Origin: Spirometra erinaceieuropaei
Lineage: Eukaryota; Platyhelminthes; Cestoda; Diphyllobothriidea; Diphyllobothriidae
Assembly: GCA_902702965.1 (NCBI GenBank)
Contig: CACRXP010000011.1
Coordinates: forward strand, 1,740,987 to 1,804,986
Reading direction: 5' to 3'
Length of the DNA: 64,000 nucleotides
This document shows, one piece after another, positions 1 to 11,799 of this stretch (its first letter is position 1; every line of letters starts with the position of its first letter). The notes beneath the pieces are model-generated. The model worked only from the letters and a program-made list of their open reading frames with translations. It did no database searches and was not told the origin of the DNA. A program made the translations under genes and the position numbers.

Positions 1-235
1 CAGTCGATTGTGTTCCTCTTCCCTGCACGAAACTTTTCACCCTGTGACCCCTGCAGCTCGAACTGTCCGAATCATGTGATTTTGTCGTTCATTTGTGAAT
101 CGTGCCCCTGTCTCTCACTCCAACGCGTTTCTGACACATCTGTTGTATCAGTGGTCCCACCTCCTCGTCCTGTCTTGTCTGTTTTGATGTTGACGATAAA
201 GACTTCACCTCCCCCCCTTGGGTCTGCATCCCCAG

Positions 236-1504
236 AATGAGACACCAGTTCGTCGTCCGTTGACGGACTCCCGCCTCCTTTCGTTGGATGACCTTGGAGA
301 GTTCTCTTCGCCCCGGGCTCGTGGCACAGCGAGTGTACACTGGAAGCTCTTCGGAAGATCTCGCGACTCCTCACCGAGCCTCTTCACATCTGGCTTCCAG
401 GACCTCTCGACGCGACGTGATCCCTGCCTACGCAGTGGTCTTTCGGATCGAGCTCCCCCGGGAACAACTACGTCCACCTCTCTTGAGTGGCTCTGGTACT
501 CACCGTCGAGCATATTTGATGAGCCCAGCACCTGGCACGAACCGTCCGCACCCGTGACTCCAATTCACCATCATCAACAGGACACCGAAGGTGTGCTGAC
601 AGACCGTCTGCGAAGTCCGGTTCCCTCTAAGCGTCGGGTTGTCTTCCACCCTCAGACGACAGTCCTCAGGGCAGCTGGGCCGTGGACCGCATTTCGACAA
701 CGTTCACGGCAGGCTCGGCCCTCAACAGCTTCCCCAGTTTCTCAGCTCTCGTCCACGTCTGCGCCAGTCTTTCCTGAAGGCCTGGACACTGAATCTTCAC
801 CTCTCTCCCTCACACTGCCTTATCGATCTCGCGCATCATCTGCCCGACTTCCGATCACCGCATCGTTAGGCCTCCAAATTCCTACCAGCTCATCTCCTAC
901 AAGACGACACGAACGACAGAGACCAGCGCTTGGCCGATTCATCGATTTGGACCTTTCTCCCGACAATCTACCCGAACTTTCCCCACCCTCTCTCCTGGGT
1001 TCGGGGACTTTGTTTTCCCCGTTATTATTGCGACGCTCTTTTACTGCTGTCCGAAGCCTCACTAGTGACGATCCCGGCTTCAGACGGCATGCTAATTTAG
1101 GTCGTAACAAGACAAGACAAAAATCCCCTACATTCTCCCCGAGCCGTGTGTTCAACCGGCCTGAATACCTCCTTCCCCGGCACTCTTCCGCTTTTGATCT
1201 GAGAAGTCTCCGACGGAGATGGCTGACACACTCATCCCGAGACACTTCCCCAACTGGTGGCGGTTTTGCGGGACAGGAAGAAACTGGCGGCTATTATTAT
1301 CTGCCGTTTCGCAGGCGCTCAGTTTCGTCTAGTCAACCTGCCGTCTTTTCTGAGGCACCTGTCTATCCCCAGACATCGCCATTCCCACACTTACTCAGTC
1401 CCCACAATTTTCAGTCTGGCTACGCCAGCGCCTTCAGGGCTCCAAGCGATTTGGCTCGTATACGATACCGCCGCAAACTTGACAGGGATCAGGAAACAAC
1501 ATGA
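236..1504 (+). CDS. Ser/Arg/Pro-rich open reading frame (possible exon)
   Basis: A single frame stays open for more than 1.2 kb after a good acceptor (pyrimidine tract, then CAG ending at 235) and stops with TGA at 1502-1504. The product is rich in Ser, Arg and Pro with recurrent RRR/SSS patches (for example YYYLPFRRRSVSSS near the end) and shows no folded domain I recognise, so it is probably disordered. Composition resembles the basic Ser/Arg-rich exons at 30.2-33.5 kb of the giant gene downstream, so it may be an exon of the same gene using a donor I cannot place (candidates at 1101 and 1458). It could equally be the terminal coding exon of an upstream gene. No poly(A) signal is evident right after the stop. 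Confidence 0.45.
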   Translation, partial: NETPVRRPLTDSRLLSLDDLGEFSSPRARGTASVHWKLFGRSRDSSPSLFTSGFQDLSTRRDPCLRSGLSDRAPPGTTTSTSLEWLWYSPSSIFDEPSTWHEPSAPVTPIHHHQQDTEGVLTDRLRSPVPSKRRVVFHPQTTVLRAAGPWTAFRQRSRQARPSTASPVSQLSSTSAPVFPEGLDTESSPLSLTLPYRSRASSARLPITASLGLQIPTSSSPTRRHERQRPALGRFIDLDLSPDNLPELSPPSLLGSGTLFSPLLLRRSFTAVRSLTSDDPGFRRHANLGRNKTRQKSPTFSPSRVFNRPEYLLPRHSSAFDLRSLRRRWLTHSSRDTSPTGGGFAGQEETGGYYYLPFRRRSVSSSQPAVFSEAPVYPQTSPFPHLLSPHNFQSGYASAFRAPSDLARIRYRRKLDRDQETT

Positions 1505-1985
1505 ATCCTCGTATATATGTATATGCATAAATATGTACATATATGACGTTCAATTCCAGCCTGATACCCAGTGCCCCCGCCCAACCAGTTTTCCCTAATC
1601 TGTATAGGTAAATTAGGCATGTCACTTGTATGGTCTTTTGTGGCCCAATCAGCTAGGTACCTTTCTTCGGTGGTATCGATTAACTCCTCAGCACACCGCG
1701 TACTCTCCATACTCGAGCGTCGGTCGGGTTCCGCTCGTCCCGCTGCAAAGCCTTCCATTTGTGATACCTCTTTTACTATCTGTTTCTCTTTTGGGTCTCG
1801 TATGAACCTTCATATACTATCTTGGTCTTTCTATTCCACGCAAGCATGGTCTCTTTCATCTGAACCCGATACTGAGCATTACTACGACGAGACTGTAGAG
1901 CTAGACGCAAAAGGCCAGTTGTTTAAGTCGGTGGGCATCTGCTGTTGCTGCTCCGTCTTCCCTCGAGATAGCATTTAAAAGAGTA
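1505..1985. other. Unassigned stretch
   Basis: No gene, repeat with recognisable ends or RNA could be supported here. It is AT-rich just after the 1504 stop (runs of atgtatat), and the short open frames look random. Confidence 0.4.
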
Positions 1986-2251
1986 CGATGTGGTTGTGTA
2001 GCCCTCCCCCCTGATGGACACTATACTGTTGGGTTTGGGATTAGAGGGTTAGGACATATATTTCTCAACCACCCAAAGTATCACCGCGCATTCCCAATAG
2101 CTTTTTGCATACAACTACTTGACCTCGTCGTCTGTGCGTTCCCTGTCCCCACCTATAAAACCCGCCATCACCACCAGTCCCGTATTACAGGTGGCTGGGG
2201 TTTGTTTACGCCAAGTGGGGCTACATAGCCACATCTGACCCTTAAAAGTAA
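1986..2251. mobile_element. MITE with telomere-like interior (family B)
   Basis: The ends are inverted repeats: left GATGTGGTTGTGTAGCCC, right the complement of GATGTGGCTATGTAGCCCC. The same ends bound 16936-17265 and the right end closes 50500-50692. The interior shares a block with those copies (CGCGCATTCCCAATAGC and its flank) and a short tract of GGGTTAGG-like sequence. It encodes nothing and is a non-autonomous TIR element; superfamily is unknown. Confidence 0.6.
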
Positions 2252-4860
2252 CGAAAAAAACGATCACTGGTTACTTGGTTGAAGCAGCGTCAATCTTCGG
2301 CGTGTGCAGAAGTTACCCATCTGGTATACGCGACGTTGGGTTGTATTAACCTTCACCACCAACGCCACGTGCGTGGGGTTATTCCTATAGAATCTGCAAG
2401 AGGATAGGTATCTGACCCAGTACACTGGTTTTAGTGCCCCTTTGGCTTAAAATCTGCCCTGGAGCCATTCTCCACGCGAACACTGCCATTGCCGCCTAGA
2501 ACCGGACATCTTGCAGGTGGAGTACTTTTGTATGTCTCGAAGTTCGTCCCGTCTTTCGGTATCTGCACATCCGTATGTGTTTAAAAAGGGGAATAAGGAT
2601 TCCCTGTACCACGAGTGGCCTCACGCTAAACTCCAGAGAGTACCTATTCCAGTGTTCTAACTTCAACTCTAACCCCCCCCCCCCCCATTCCTGAACCCAA
2701 GGCCGTCTGTAATACGGGAAGCCATACTTCCGTGCATTACTCCGTATGCTTCTGAGTCTGCAGGATGTGGTTGTCGGTTGTTTCCAACACAACCAGTCAG
2801 CTGCCATTTCTCTTCATTTTGTGCGCGGGCACCTACGCATGCACTTTAAATATCGGTCTATCATAGGTGGCCTTGCGTCAAATTCCAGAAAAATAAGAGC
2901 TACGATTGGGTTTAGGGTTAGAGTTATGACACTTTTCTGGAATTATGGGACTCCCCTGTAAACATAGATTTCCGAATTACAAAGTGCGTCAGAATCTGTG
3001 AAACACTCATTGAGATTTTTGCATACACCCTCGGGTGGCAACTGTTACTAAGTTTAAATTTCAGTAGTGAGAACCGTCAGATGTAGCTTAACTTTAAGCA
3101 ATGTACAACAGCCAGCTGACTTGCTTTTGAGGATCTCTGCGGCCTGGTGCGCTGACCTTATCTCTGAAACCTTTCATTTGTGCCAAAGATTTTCTGCTAA
3201 ATGAAGCCGATTTCTCCCCACCATTTTTTTTAACAATATAGGTCTCCGACACAGTAATCTGTCAGAGGGTGAAATATTTCTATGCGATGATTGTTATAGT
3301 CGTGAAAATTCCCATCGAAGAATTTAAAAGACAATTGAGCTACCGACATTTCTCTCCAGGCCTGTACATATGTACAGGTTTTGAGACCATGGTTGTCGGA
3401 TCTCCCAGATGGCGCACGAACTCTGTTGGACGCGACAAACTTCTCTGCACCGATCACGGCAATGGGTAGTGGGCAACTTTTGTTGAAAGACTATTCTTCA
3501 CCCTTTTCACGGGAAATGGAAGATGGTGGGGCACTAGAAGGGAGGGGGACCCCTGGTTGAGAAGGCGCTGGAGCTCGGGTCATGCTCGGAACGAGCTCGC
3601 AAGCTGTTTTTCGGAGCTCGTTTCGGGCTCGTTTTAGCGAGCTCTGAGCGAGCTCGAATCAATGACCACATCAGAGCTCCAATGGAACTCGCGTATTTCG
3701 TGAAACGAGTTCTGTGCGAGCTCGTCCAGAGCTCATTTTGCTATTTGGGATTTATATTGCTGTTGGAAAGATTACAATATTCCGGCGAGCAGATATTCAT
3801 GCAGGAGCTAAGGTGTGGGGAGTGGCGGACATCAGGAATGATAATTATAAGCGGACGGCTTGCTTGCGGGCTTTGATTCATGGAAACCATGGGGCCTGTG
3901 CGAAGTTCTTCTGTGCGCATAGGACTGGTTTGCGTAACCTGATTGCAGCTGCCTCAGTCGTAGCCAACGGACATTGTCCAAGCGGTTTCGCATAGATTGA
4001 CTGAACCTTGTGAATCACTCGGATGACCTCCCTGGGGATCTACAGGGTGAGCTGTGTTTACAGTATGCGCAATACCATATAAAAATACGAATGTACAGAG
4101 TTGGCGGAAATTTAGCGAAAGCAGACGTATGCTTGTCAAATTGGATAACTTTTACGATGGCCATTTCACTACACTGCTGACCAATAGACGCAGAAGCCTC
4201 AGTAAGCTGTGCAAATCAAGCGAGCTCCGTGCTCCTCACCTTCGATCAATCTGCTTCGAAGCACTTTAAGAACCATGCGGCTGAAATGATTCATCTATCG
4301 GTAATGCGTAGATCTCTTATGCGGAGACAGGGGTCTAACTCGTCTCTATATGCAATTTGTGAGCCGTGGGGTATGTTCTTGCCTTGGCGTCTTTCAGGCG
4401 TCCACAGTGGCGAGACTCACTCGAGGAGGCGTTTATAGTTCCAGATCTAGATCCAGATCCTCAGATCAAGCAAGCTCTTGGAGTCAACTTATGCGGTGGC
4501 ATCCCGGAAAATCCTTACTGACAGGCTTAACAGTATTGGGAGTAGATGAAATCGCATTACCTCCGTACAGCGTGAAGCATTAGTTACCGTCAAAGCGCAC
4601 TAGATTGTTCTTTTCTGAGACCCAGCCTGTTAAGCAAAAACGAGTGAAATCTGCATTATCTTTTGTAATTGGGGTAAACATTATGTCACAGAATCTTCCT
4701 CTATTCGATCTTCAATTGTGGGTCCCTGCGACAGTTTTCCGGTTGATACCTTGACTCGTCGGTTCAAATAACTTTGCTCGATTGAGAAGAACGCCGTCGT
4801 GTAGGCCAACCAGAGCTGGATTTTTGTGGTTTACCTTAAAACACGGCATTATAGGCGGTC
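2252..4860. other. Repeat-like stretch without a supported gene
   Basis: No exon with sound splice sites and coding character was found. Visible items are a C-homopolymer near 2670-2687, a dense cluster of GAGCTC palindromes at 3571-3734, and short unremarkable open frames. Part of 2030-3000 has the look of old transposon sequence, but I could not define ends. Confidence 0.35.
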
Positions 4861-4864
4861 TTGC

Positions 4865-5090
4865 CTCTAAATAATGTCTGCTCAAAATGGAACAATGACA
4901 AAGACATGGAGCTATTTCTGGCTTGTTAGACATCTTCAGCCAGCCATACGTAACCTCAGGTTTGGATTCGTACCCGGATTCTTCGGTCATTGAGCGGGCT
5001 CGACGTTCTATCGGTTGAGATCGGGAATACTAACTATGGTGGAAATGCGCTCACCGATCGGGTTACGAAACTTGCCGGTCCCTCCACAGG
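4865..5090 (-). mobile_element. Degenerate SINE copy
   Basis: In reverse orientation this carries, in order, a tRNA-like head relic (CGGTTGAGATCGGG region), the motif 'agccagaaat', a decayed GACAAAG box and the tail CGCTCACCGATCGGGTTACG. These blocks recur in all SINE copies of the window, for example 17876-18158. It is heavily mutated compared with the copies at 26.4-27.0 kb. Confidence 0.5.
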
Positions 5091-5404
5091 TAGATGTTTG
5101 AATTCCACTTTTACACCTTTCACTGGAAGAGAATGCGAACGGACTAAGACACACGCACCTCATTAGCTAGCTACCTGCGATCTCGTGCCGTTGTTATTGC
5201 TAAAGGACTGTAACCCCATGAACCATTGGTAGTCAGCAGGTGCTTCTTGTCGTTTCATTCACCGCATGACAGTGGTTCCGGGTTTACCCAAACATTTGGC
5301 AGCCTTTCGCATCTCCTAGCCCCTGTTTTTCTCTGCCGGGAAGCATTATGCAGTGGGATCAATATGAAATCAATACTTTAAGGTGAAAAGGCCTTTCGGT
5401 AAGC

Positions 5405-5905
5405 CTAATCAGTTACGAAGAACGCTGTAGCGACTAGGCGGGGCGGTGTGTAGTCTGTGCGCTACGAGCATCAGGCCAAATTTCGAGTTGGGGAAAAGAC
5501 AGGGGTCACCAGAATGGGGAGGGGGGGGAAGGTTAATGTATGCAGAACTCGCAGTTGTCCTCTCAGGCGGCAGTGGCCGCTGGTGAAGCCAGGGCTGCTG
5601 TTGACTGCGTCCAATCATGCCTGAGAGTTTCTGAGATAGTGGTGGCAGCCGCTTTTGTAGGCTCGTGGGTCATGCTCAAGTGGTCACCAATCGGTGTGTG
5701 TTGCATTTTCCGAGGGCTAGTGTCCTAGTGGCTTAAGGTGCTGGTTGCGTGGGCGGAGGTGCGTTCAACTGGCGTATGGACAGCTGCGACTCTGTGGGGA
5801 CGCATGTGTGTCCGAGTTGAAGTCGGTCGAGTGGCTGCAGGTCAGAGCTGCAGAGCTGCCACGCAGGCACTCCACTGGGTTCCAGTCCAGCGGATCGTCC
5901 CCTGC
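5405..5905. repeat. Unknown ~480 bp interspersed repeat, copy 1
   Basis: Shares long stretches with 6175-6665 and 30575-31000: the block around 'CAGGCGGCAGTGGCC', 'TTGACTGCGTCCA', 'GCTTTTGTAGGCTCGTGG', and the later block 'GAGTTGAAGTCGGTCGAGTGG'. It contains no coding frame conserved among the three copies. The short open frames that overlap it are not convincing genes. Confidence 0.6.
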
Positions 5906-6174
5906 CTACCGAGAACGCTAATTACTCGGAAAAATCGCCGGCCCCAGTAAGCAGGATGGAGGTCCCGGTAGGCGGAATGACTTCACGAAAACGCATGATA
6001 GTTCAACTGTCGCGAACGAGGATGACCACCGAATACCTGAGGCCACATTCAGGAGCCATTGAACCTGACTTGTAGTTATGAGGTGATCGAGTTCTCCCGT
6101 CACTGGGCAGCCTTCCTGTCAGATTTATTCGAATGAGGAATGCTGTGGGGATGGATTTGTATTTACTTAGCAGT

Positions 6175-6668
6175 GAGTGTACTCAGAGCGCTACATTCTT
6201 CAGGCCAAATCCTGAGTTGTAGGAAAAAACGGAAAACACCAGAATGAGGGGTTTATTGCATACAGAGCCATTCGCTGTCCTCTCAGGTGGCAGTGACCGT
6301 TGGCGAATCCAGGGATGGTGTTGACTGAGTCCAGTCACGACGGAGAGTCCTTTGGACACTGATGGCAGCTGCTTTTGCAGCCCGTGAGCCCAGTTCAAGT
6401 GGTCTCCGATCGGCGTGTATTGCATTTGCCCAGAGGTGGTGTCCCAGTGGCTTGTTTTGCTGGTTGCATGGGGGGAGGGTGGCGCGTGGCCAGTTACGAC
6501 CCTGTGGATGCACTTGCGTCCGAGTTGAAGTCGGTCGAGTGGCTGCAGGTCAGTGCGTCTGGACCCACTCGCTGCGAATGCGAGTGGCCTTGACGCAGAC
6601 CTTGAACGTTGACGCCGGACTGACCATGATGGCTGCCCGCAACACCTCTGTCTGTACACCTTATCACT
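6175..6668. repeat. Unknown ~480 bp interspersed repeat, copy 2
   Basis: Same family as 5405-5905, beginning with the shared 'CTACATTCTTCAGGCCAAAT'-like start and ending near 'GACCATGATGGCTGCCCGC', which also ends the third copy at about 30990. It lies only ~270 bp from copy 1, in the same orientation, and directly upstream of a full-length MITE. Confidence 0.6.
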
Positions 6669-6688
6669 AGCTAGCTTCGTGGCCCATA

Positions 6689-7710
6689 CAGTACGTGGGC
6701 TAACTCATGAAATGCCAACCGAAATTCTGAAATGCGTTTTCGTTTCGAAAAGATTAATTAAGTAGAGTTTGAGAACTAATCATCAAGCAGCATAATTCTA
6801 TAATAGTTCAGCCACCCCAGGATGCCGGTTTTCGAATGAACTTCTTTCCGGCAGCATACAATCGCTACATTCTGTAAAAAATGACTACTTAAATAGCATG
6901 CATTTATCTCATTGATCTTTGATGCCCTTAAAAATTCAATTATATTTCATGGAAAACAGGCATAACAATATTCATTCTTTGATTCATTCGGTAGAAAATT
7001 ATGTCTTCTTCCAATTTCATACTCGAAAGAATGGTATAATTCGGTTTTCAAAACTTTTCCAATTCCCGAATAATTTTGAACCCGGCCGGCCGTTACACCT
7101 GCATTCAGGGTTGCCAAACTAAAAACTATATATTTTCCGCCTACGGAAAACCATGCTCTTCTCTGCGGTATTACGTGGCCACCATATGGGGTTCATAAAA
7201 TTTAGTAGTGGATTTGAACTATATTGCTGACTTTACAAGCCACATTGGTAAATGCTGAGATATGACGATTTATAAACGGCCATTTCAGAGTTTTTAAAAG
7301 TCTCACAATTAGAAACTTTTTTGAAAACCGAATCGTACTTTCCTTCGAGTATCGAATTGGAAGAAGACTTGATTTCCTACCGAATGACTAAAAGAATGAA
7401 TGTTTGTATGCGTGTTTTCTATGAAATGTAATTGAATTTTTAAGGGCGTCGAAAATCAATGAGAAACATTCATGCGAATTAAGTAGTCATTTTTAACAGA
7501 GTGTAGTTTTTGCATGCAGCCGGAAAGAAGTTCTTTCAGAAGCCGGCATACCAGGGTAACTGAAATATTATAGCATTATGTTGCAGGCTGACTAGTTATA
7601 GAATTATGCTGCTTGATGATTAGTTCTCCAACTCTACTTAATTAATCTTTTCGAAACGAAAACGCATTTCGGTATTTCGGTTGACATTTCATGAGTTAGC
7701 CCACCTACGG
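6689..7710. mobile_element. Full-length long-TIR MITE (CAGT/TA type), copy 1
   Basis: Starts CAGTACGTGGGC and ends with the complement GCCCACCTACGG. It is flanked by TA on both sides, fitting a Tc1/mariner-like TA target duplication. The two arms are inverted copies of each other for several hundred bases (compare 6695-6910 with 7490-7705), leaving a small asymmetric centre near 7080-7260. There is no transposase frame. The same ~1 kb unit recurs at 21468, 25489, 40268, 43781 and in partial copies. Confidence 0.8.
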
Positions 7711-9072
7711 TATACACTTTTAGGGTGCACTGGGCCATATCTTGGAATGATTGGAGGACCTAGAGCTAGGTTGCTATGATTCCTCCCCAGACGGGATGTC
7801 TAACCTTGTTAGCCGCTCTTCCCACCCCCGGGGGCAAACGTTGATCGTCATTGTCTCATTCCGCTGCCTGTTTTCGTTGCACATGAAAATCAGATATCTT
7901 TTTTCTTAGAAAGCTTTTGCACAAAGTTCATTCCAGTGTAATCAGTCGATTTTTTCCGAAATTTACCATTTTAGCGTAGGTCATACCTAGATATGGTTGC
8001 TGGAACATGCATACAGTGTACTACCCACAAACCTCTTCTGCCGTTTTGGGAAACATCTCACTTCCTCTAGATATATCTTAGTGGTGTATGAGTGTATAAA
8101 AAGTTGGAAACCGTTTCCCGTTAGCACGAATAAATCAAAAAGTTTTTTTAAATTCGTACAAGCAGTCGAAAATGAAGGCAGTGTTTCAGAAAAGTAGGAA
8201 GCACTGGAGGATTTGAATATCCTCAAAATATTTAGTTTCCAGAAGTAATCGAACGAACATGTGCAATCTAGCCAGGCCACGGTTTTTGGACACCAAGAAA
8301 TTTTTGAATTTCCATTTGGCTTCGCACGAAGTGAACACTAAATTGGAAGGAACGAAGCACTTTAATTGCTCTCAAGATCGACGTAAAAAAACTAGGCCGA
8401 GAGTTGAAAGGTGCCGTTTAAAGGGAATGTAGGCAGAATAGACATATTAACTGCAAAATCTGAAATTATTATGGTAATGCCAGCTTTATTATGTAATCTG
8501 ATTCTCGGGACAGAGCACGTTTAAGTCTCCCTGTGAAGGTTGCCTCGAAATAACACAGGGTTGAAGCTTTACAATCTCCAATCAGAACACTGAGGCTCGA
8601 AGGAGTTTTTGCTGCTCGGCAAGTACTTTTGGTGGAGGATAGAGGAAGTTCACTGCCCGCCATTTTCACCGGTGTTCAGACAAGCCGGTTCCTAATTGTC
8701 ATGTGTGCATCCAATATGCATGCAGCCTCAAGCTCATATGAATTCAAAGGCTTTGGAAGAAGCGACACTTCAAACGAGAAATCTCCAAACGCCACTCATC
8801 AACGCGAGCAGTTAACGCGCAAACTACACTTTTTTTAAAGGACCGCGCATACCCTGAATAGCACGGATAAACAAAAAATTAAGTTTCAGTTAGCCAAGTA
8901 ATCTCTCACTTGGGATAGAGTGGAATAAAATTCATGAGCTGATGGTGTGGGCTTCAAGGTCATGCGAATCCAAAGGCATACCCTGAATATGAGTGCACAG
9001 ACTTTAGGATATGCTCCGTCAATTCTGAAAAATACACCGAATAGCGCCTACTTAAGTGAGCGCTCCTCTACC

Positions 9073-9073
<1 letters not shown>

Positions 9074-9106
<33 letters not shown>
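9074..9106. repeat. (AT)n microsatellite
   Basis: About sixteen uninterrupted AT dinucleotides. Confidence 0.95.
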
Positions 9107-9110
<4 letters not shown>

Positions 9111-10502
9111 TACCTTTGCTAACTACTTATCCACACTTTTCTTTAAGAATAATGAAGCTGAGGTAGTGCGGGTTCGATCCAAGCTCGCAGTTCTGCGGAC
9201 GTTCTGGAGCGTTCTTTCGCCACACTGCCACCCAGCAGATCAGGAGTGTGAGTCAGCCTTGATCGAGTGAGTTTAATTGTGTACCTGAGAAGAAAGTTAG
9301 TCATTTCATGCTTAATTTCTCAATTATCTGGTGTTGGCTGTGTCCTCTTATGTAGGCAAGACAATTCGGAAGGCAGAAATACGTATTATACAAAGAACCA
9401 CCGAAGAAATCTAAACCACAGATGGTACTGGGTTAAGGTATTGCATATTACTGCATGTTGACTAAGTCAGCATTATTTTAGAAGCGGCAGTTGGACATGC
9501 CTTGCGCGGCATGTTCCAGGAACTTTAATATTAGGGGCAGTTTCTTAGCGGCGGATGGTACTGTGGATTTGCATAGACAGATGTTGGAGATGACGCGGAT
9601 AAAGAAGTAGGTTTATTATAAACGCTTAATTTGCTATGTTGGGCTTTATTGTGGTGATATGAGGCAGTTATATATATAGGTTACATGATACTCTATACTT
9701 CACAGACGTGCAACCCAAGGTGTTTTATTGTAGCTAGGTCTCTGAAGCGAATGGCTTTTTAAGACCGAATTACTCTGAATGTTGAAAAGGGGTAAAGTTA
9801 GGCAAAATTCGATTATTTCCGTCAACCCTTTCACATAAATCTGGGTGATTTTACGTGACGAAGGAAAATAGAACATACACCAATTGTCGCCTTTTAATTT
9901 CCTCAGAAATTAACTGCTAAATTGGAGTAGGACAGTATATACTAAGGTCTATAGACTCAGACCGAAATTTTTATGTATGAATATTTGGGCCAAAGTCCAC
10001 CAGCCACAGCGGGTAATCGCGTAATATTCATTAACTGCCGACAGGCAGCTAGTAGTATAGTTTAGGATATAGTGATACCATACTCATATCACAGGCACTA
10101 GCCAAAAACCCATACACGCGTGTTCCACCGATCTTCTGCCTGTGTTGCTAGTATGGCATCACCTTACCCTAAAGTATACACCGATTAAACAGTTTTATTC
10201 GGGGTTCATTTGTCGCAGATGACTGGAAGGTTCTCCAGCCAGCACGTTATAGTTTGGGATCATGCTTCAGCCAATGTTTCCTTGCATCCTTAAAATGGGG
10301 TTCTAGAATTGCTGTCCTCCGATTGCACAATGAATCCAGTCTTGTTTTATTCATCAGGATGTCCACGTTAGAGTTCTCGTCGATTTCTTGAAGACTGATG
10401 TATAGCTGTCCTCACTGAAATACATTTTTACATAATTTACATAATTTCTACTTGTTTTTTGTTGAGTAAACATTTTCATCTTGTTTTTGACCTCGGAAAC
10501 AG

Positions 10503-10603
10503 TATTTTCGACTATTCGCCATGTTCATCTCGCTGGACTATAGTGACGCAGCCGACATTTGATCGTCAACTCCGAAAATGTATGATTAAAGAGTACGCTC
10601 TTG
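10503..10603 (+). CDS. Weak exon candidate upstream of exon 1
   Basis: An acceptor-like site (TTTTTGACCTCGGAAACAG) precedes an open frame that includes QLRKCMIKEYAL, and a GTAACA donor follows. Phase in is 2 and phase out is 1, which does not join directly to exon 1 at 11595 (needs phase 2). It is therefore either spurious or missing a partner exon. Confidence 0.2.
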
Positions 10604-10899
10604 GTAACAGCGTACGCATAAATCAGCAGAAAAAGAAAGTTTAATTTAGTTATGGGGTAGCATTATGCGGATTCATATCTATTGATATTGTACAGCATTC
10701 AACCATGACGATGCATGGTTATACGGACAGGGTTCAACACCCTAAGAATTCTAGGCCTAGTAGGAAATGCACAATTTATGAATGTGCGCGCTACTATGAG
10801 CTGACATAGTTGACATTTTTTTTTGCTAGCACCTTCCCGCGGACATTATGAGTGCCATTCAAGAATCATGGGGGCGAGATCTTGGTGAAGAAGAGTTGA

Positions 10900-11440
10900 G
10901 CACCGGAACACTTCGTTTATTGTCCTGAGCTTTCAGACTCGCGCAGGAGTCCATCGTCAGAGGTAGTAACAGCAACAGAACAAGCGACAGTGTGGGCCTA
11001 TCATCGACCGACGGCGCACGCCTGGAGGTGACTACTCAGGGCTCTGTACGCCGGCGTCAGATCGATCAATCGATTGACCGAGTTCCCATCCGAAGCCCAG
11101 GTTTCAATCAATTTTCGGCCTGTTTTCTTTCCGGCGTGGACAACTATTTTGGTGGCTGCGAAGTTAAATTCGTGACCCATTTCGTAGGTGTGAGCGGCCA
11201 CTTGTGATAATGCGTCGCCTCGCCGCACAGCCAGCTTATGTTCGTGTATACGCGAACCGAGCATGCGCTCAGTCTGTCCTGTGTAGTCACAAGGACCATT
11301 TTGACACGGAATGCGATACACTACTTCAGATTGCTCTTCAGGTTTTAACTGGTCTTTGATTTTCATGACCATATTGCGCATGGTGGCTTTGGGGTGGTGC
11401 GCGATTCCAACACCTACCTCTTGGTGGTTGCTGTCTTCGG
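10900..11440 (-). mobile_element. Penelope-like element 3' fragment with GIY-YIG frame
   Basis: Antisense to the giant gene. Coding sequence runs from the poly-G tract (11440) to a stop at about 11001, then ~100 bp of non-coding tail including a hammerhead-like core (10931-10960). The tail recurs near 31.1 kb and 46.1-46.5 kb. The element is 5'-truncated: no reverse transcriptase part is present. Confidence 0.75.
11001..11440 (-). pseudogene. GIY-YIG endonuclease domain of a Penelope-like element
   Basis: The frame reads VVYRIPC...CDYTGQTER, then a conserved RIHEHKLAVRRGD block, HTYEMGHEFNF and a C-terminal EAW/ETW region. This is the Cys-flanked GIY-YIG nuclease pattern that closes metazoan Penelope-like polyproteins, where it nicks target DNA for target-primed reverse transcription. 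The catalytic Tyr pair is seen as Y..Y in 'VVYRIPC' and 'DYTG', and the Arg/His helix follows. Only the last ~140 codons remain; the start abuts a G homopolymer, so this is a 5'-truncated, non-autonomous copy. Note that GYIG is spelled DYTG here. Confidence 0.7.
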
Positions 11441-11462
11441 GGGGGGGGGGGGGGGGGGGGGT
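11440..11462. repeat. poly-G tract
   Basis: Uninterrupted G run at the broken 5' edge of the Penelope fragment. Such runs are error-prone in assemblies. Confidence 0.9.
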
Positions 11463-11594
11463 AGAATTCGGTATGGAGATTGATTTAAGGGGAAGGTATG
11501 TGGTTATATCTCAGTTTGACAGATTTCTTCTTAACGCAAAGATTAACTTTCCCTGAAATTTAAATTATTCCTGTTATTAATTCTATTGAAGCAG

Positions 11595-11799
11595 GCTTGC
11601 CAGACAGACGGATGAGGTGGCGAACCTAGTCGAGCAACGCGCCGATGTCTACGCCTCTCTCACGAGCACTTACGGCACCATGAAGTGCGAATTTTTGCGT
11701 CTTTGCGCCGAGCTGGAGGACCTGCAACGCGACTGCTCGTCTCCTATTGCCTTCGGGCTGTCCATTGACGAGGCTGTTGACTGCATTAGGACAAATAAT
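11595..11799 (+). CDS. Giant gene exon 1 (first seen)
   Basis: Acceptor GAAGCAG ends at 11594 and the donor is AAT|GTAGGT. Phase in 2, out 0. The peptide contains LVEQRADVYASL, FLRLCAELEDLQRDC and a DEAVDCIRTNN end, giving amphipathic helices of the spectrin type. Because it enters in phase 2, at least one upstream exon exists. Two minus-strand open frames over the same bases are shadows. Confidence 0.7.

Larger units (their letters stand above)
7713..10870. other. Intergenic or intronic DNA without supported genes
   Basis: AT-rich sequence with an (AT)n run at 9074-9106. A possible tRNA-like B box (GGTTCGATCC) at about 9170 hints at an old SINE. A weak exon candidate at 10503-10603 is listed separately. 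Nothing else could be supported. Confidence 0.4.

Noticed and set aside
820..1245. Minus-strand gene of 141 codons
   Set aside because: Opposite of the Ser/Arg-rich plus frame; Arg-rich by complementarity, with no splice or motif support.
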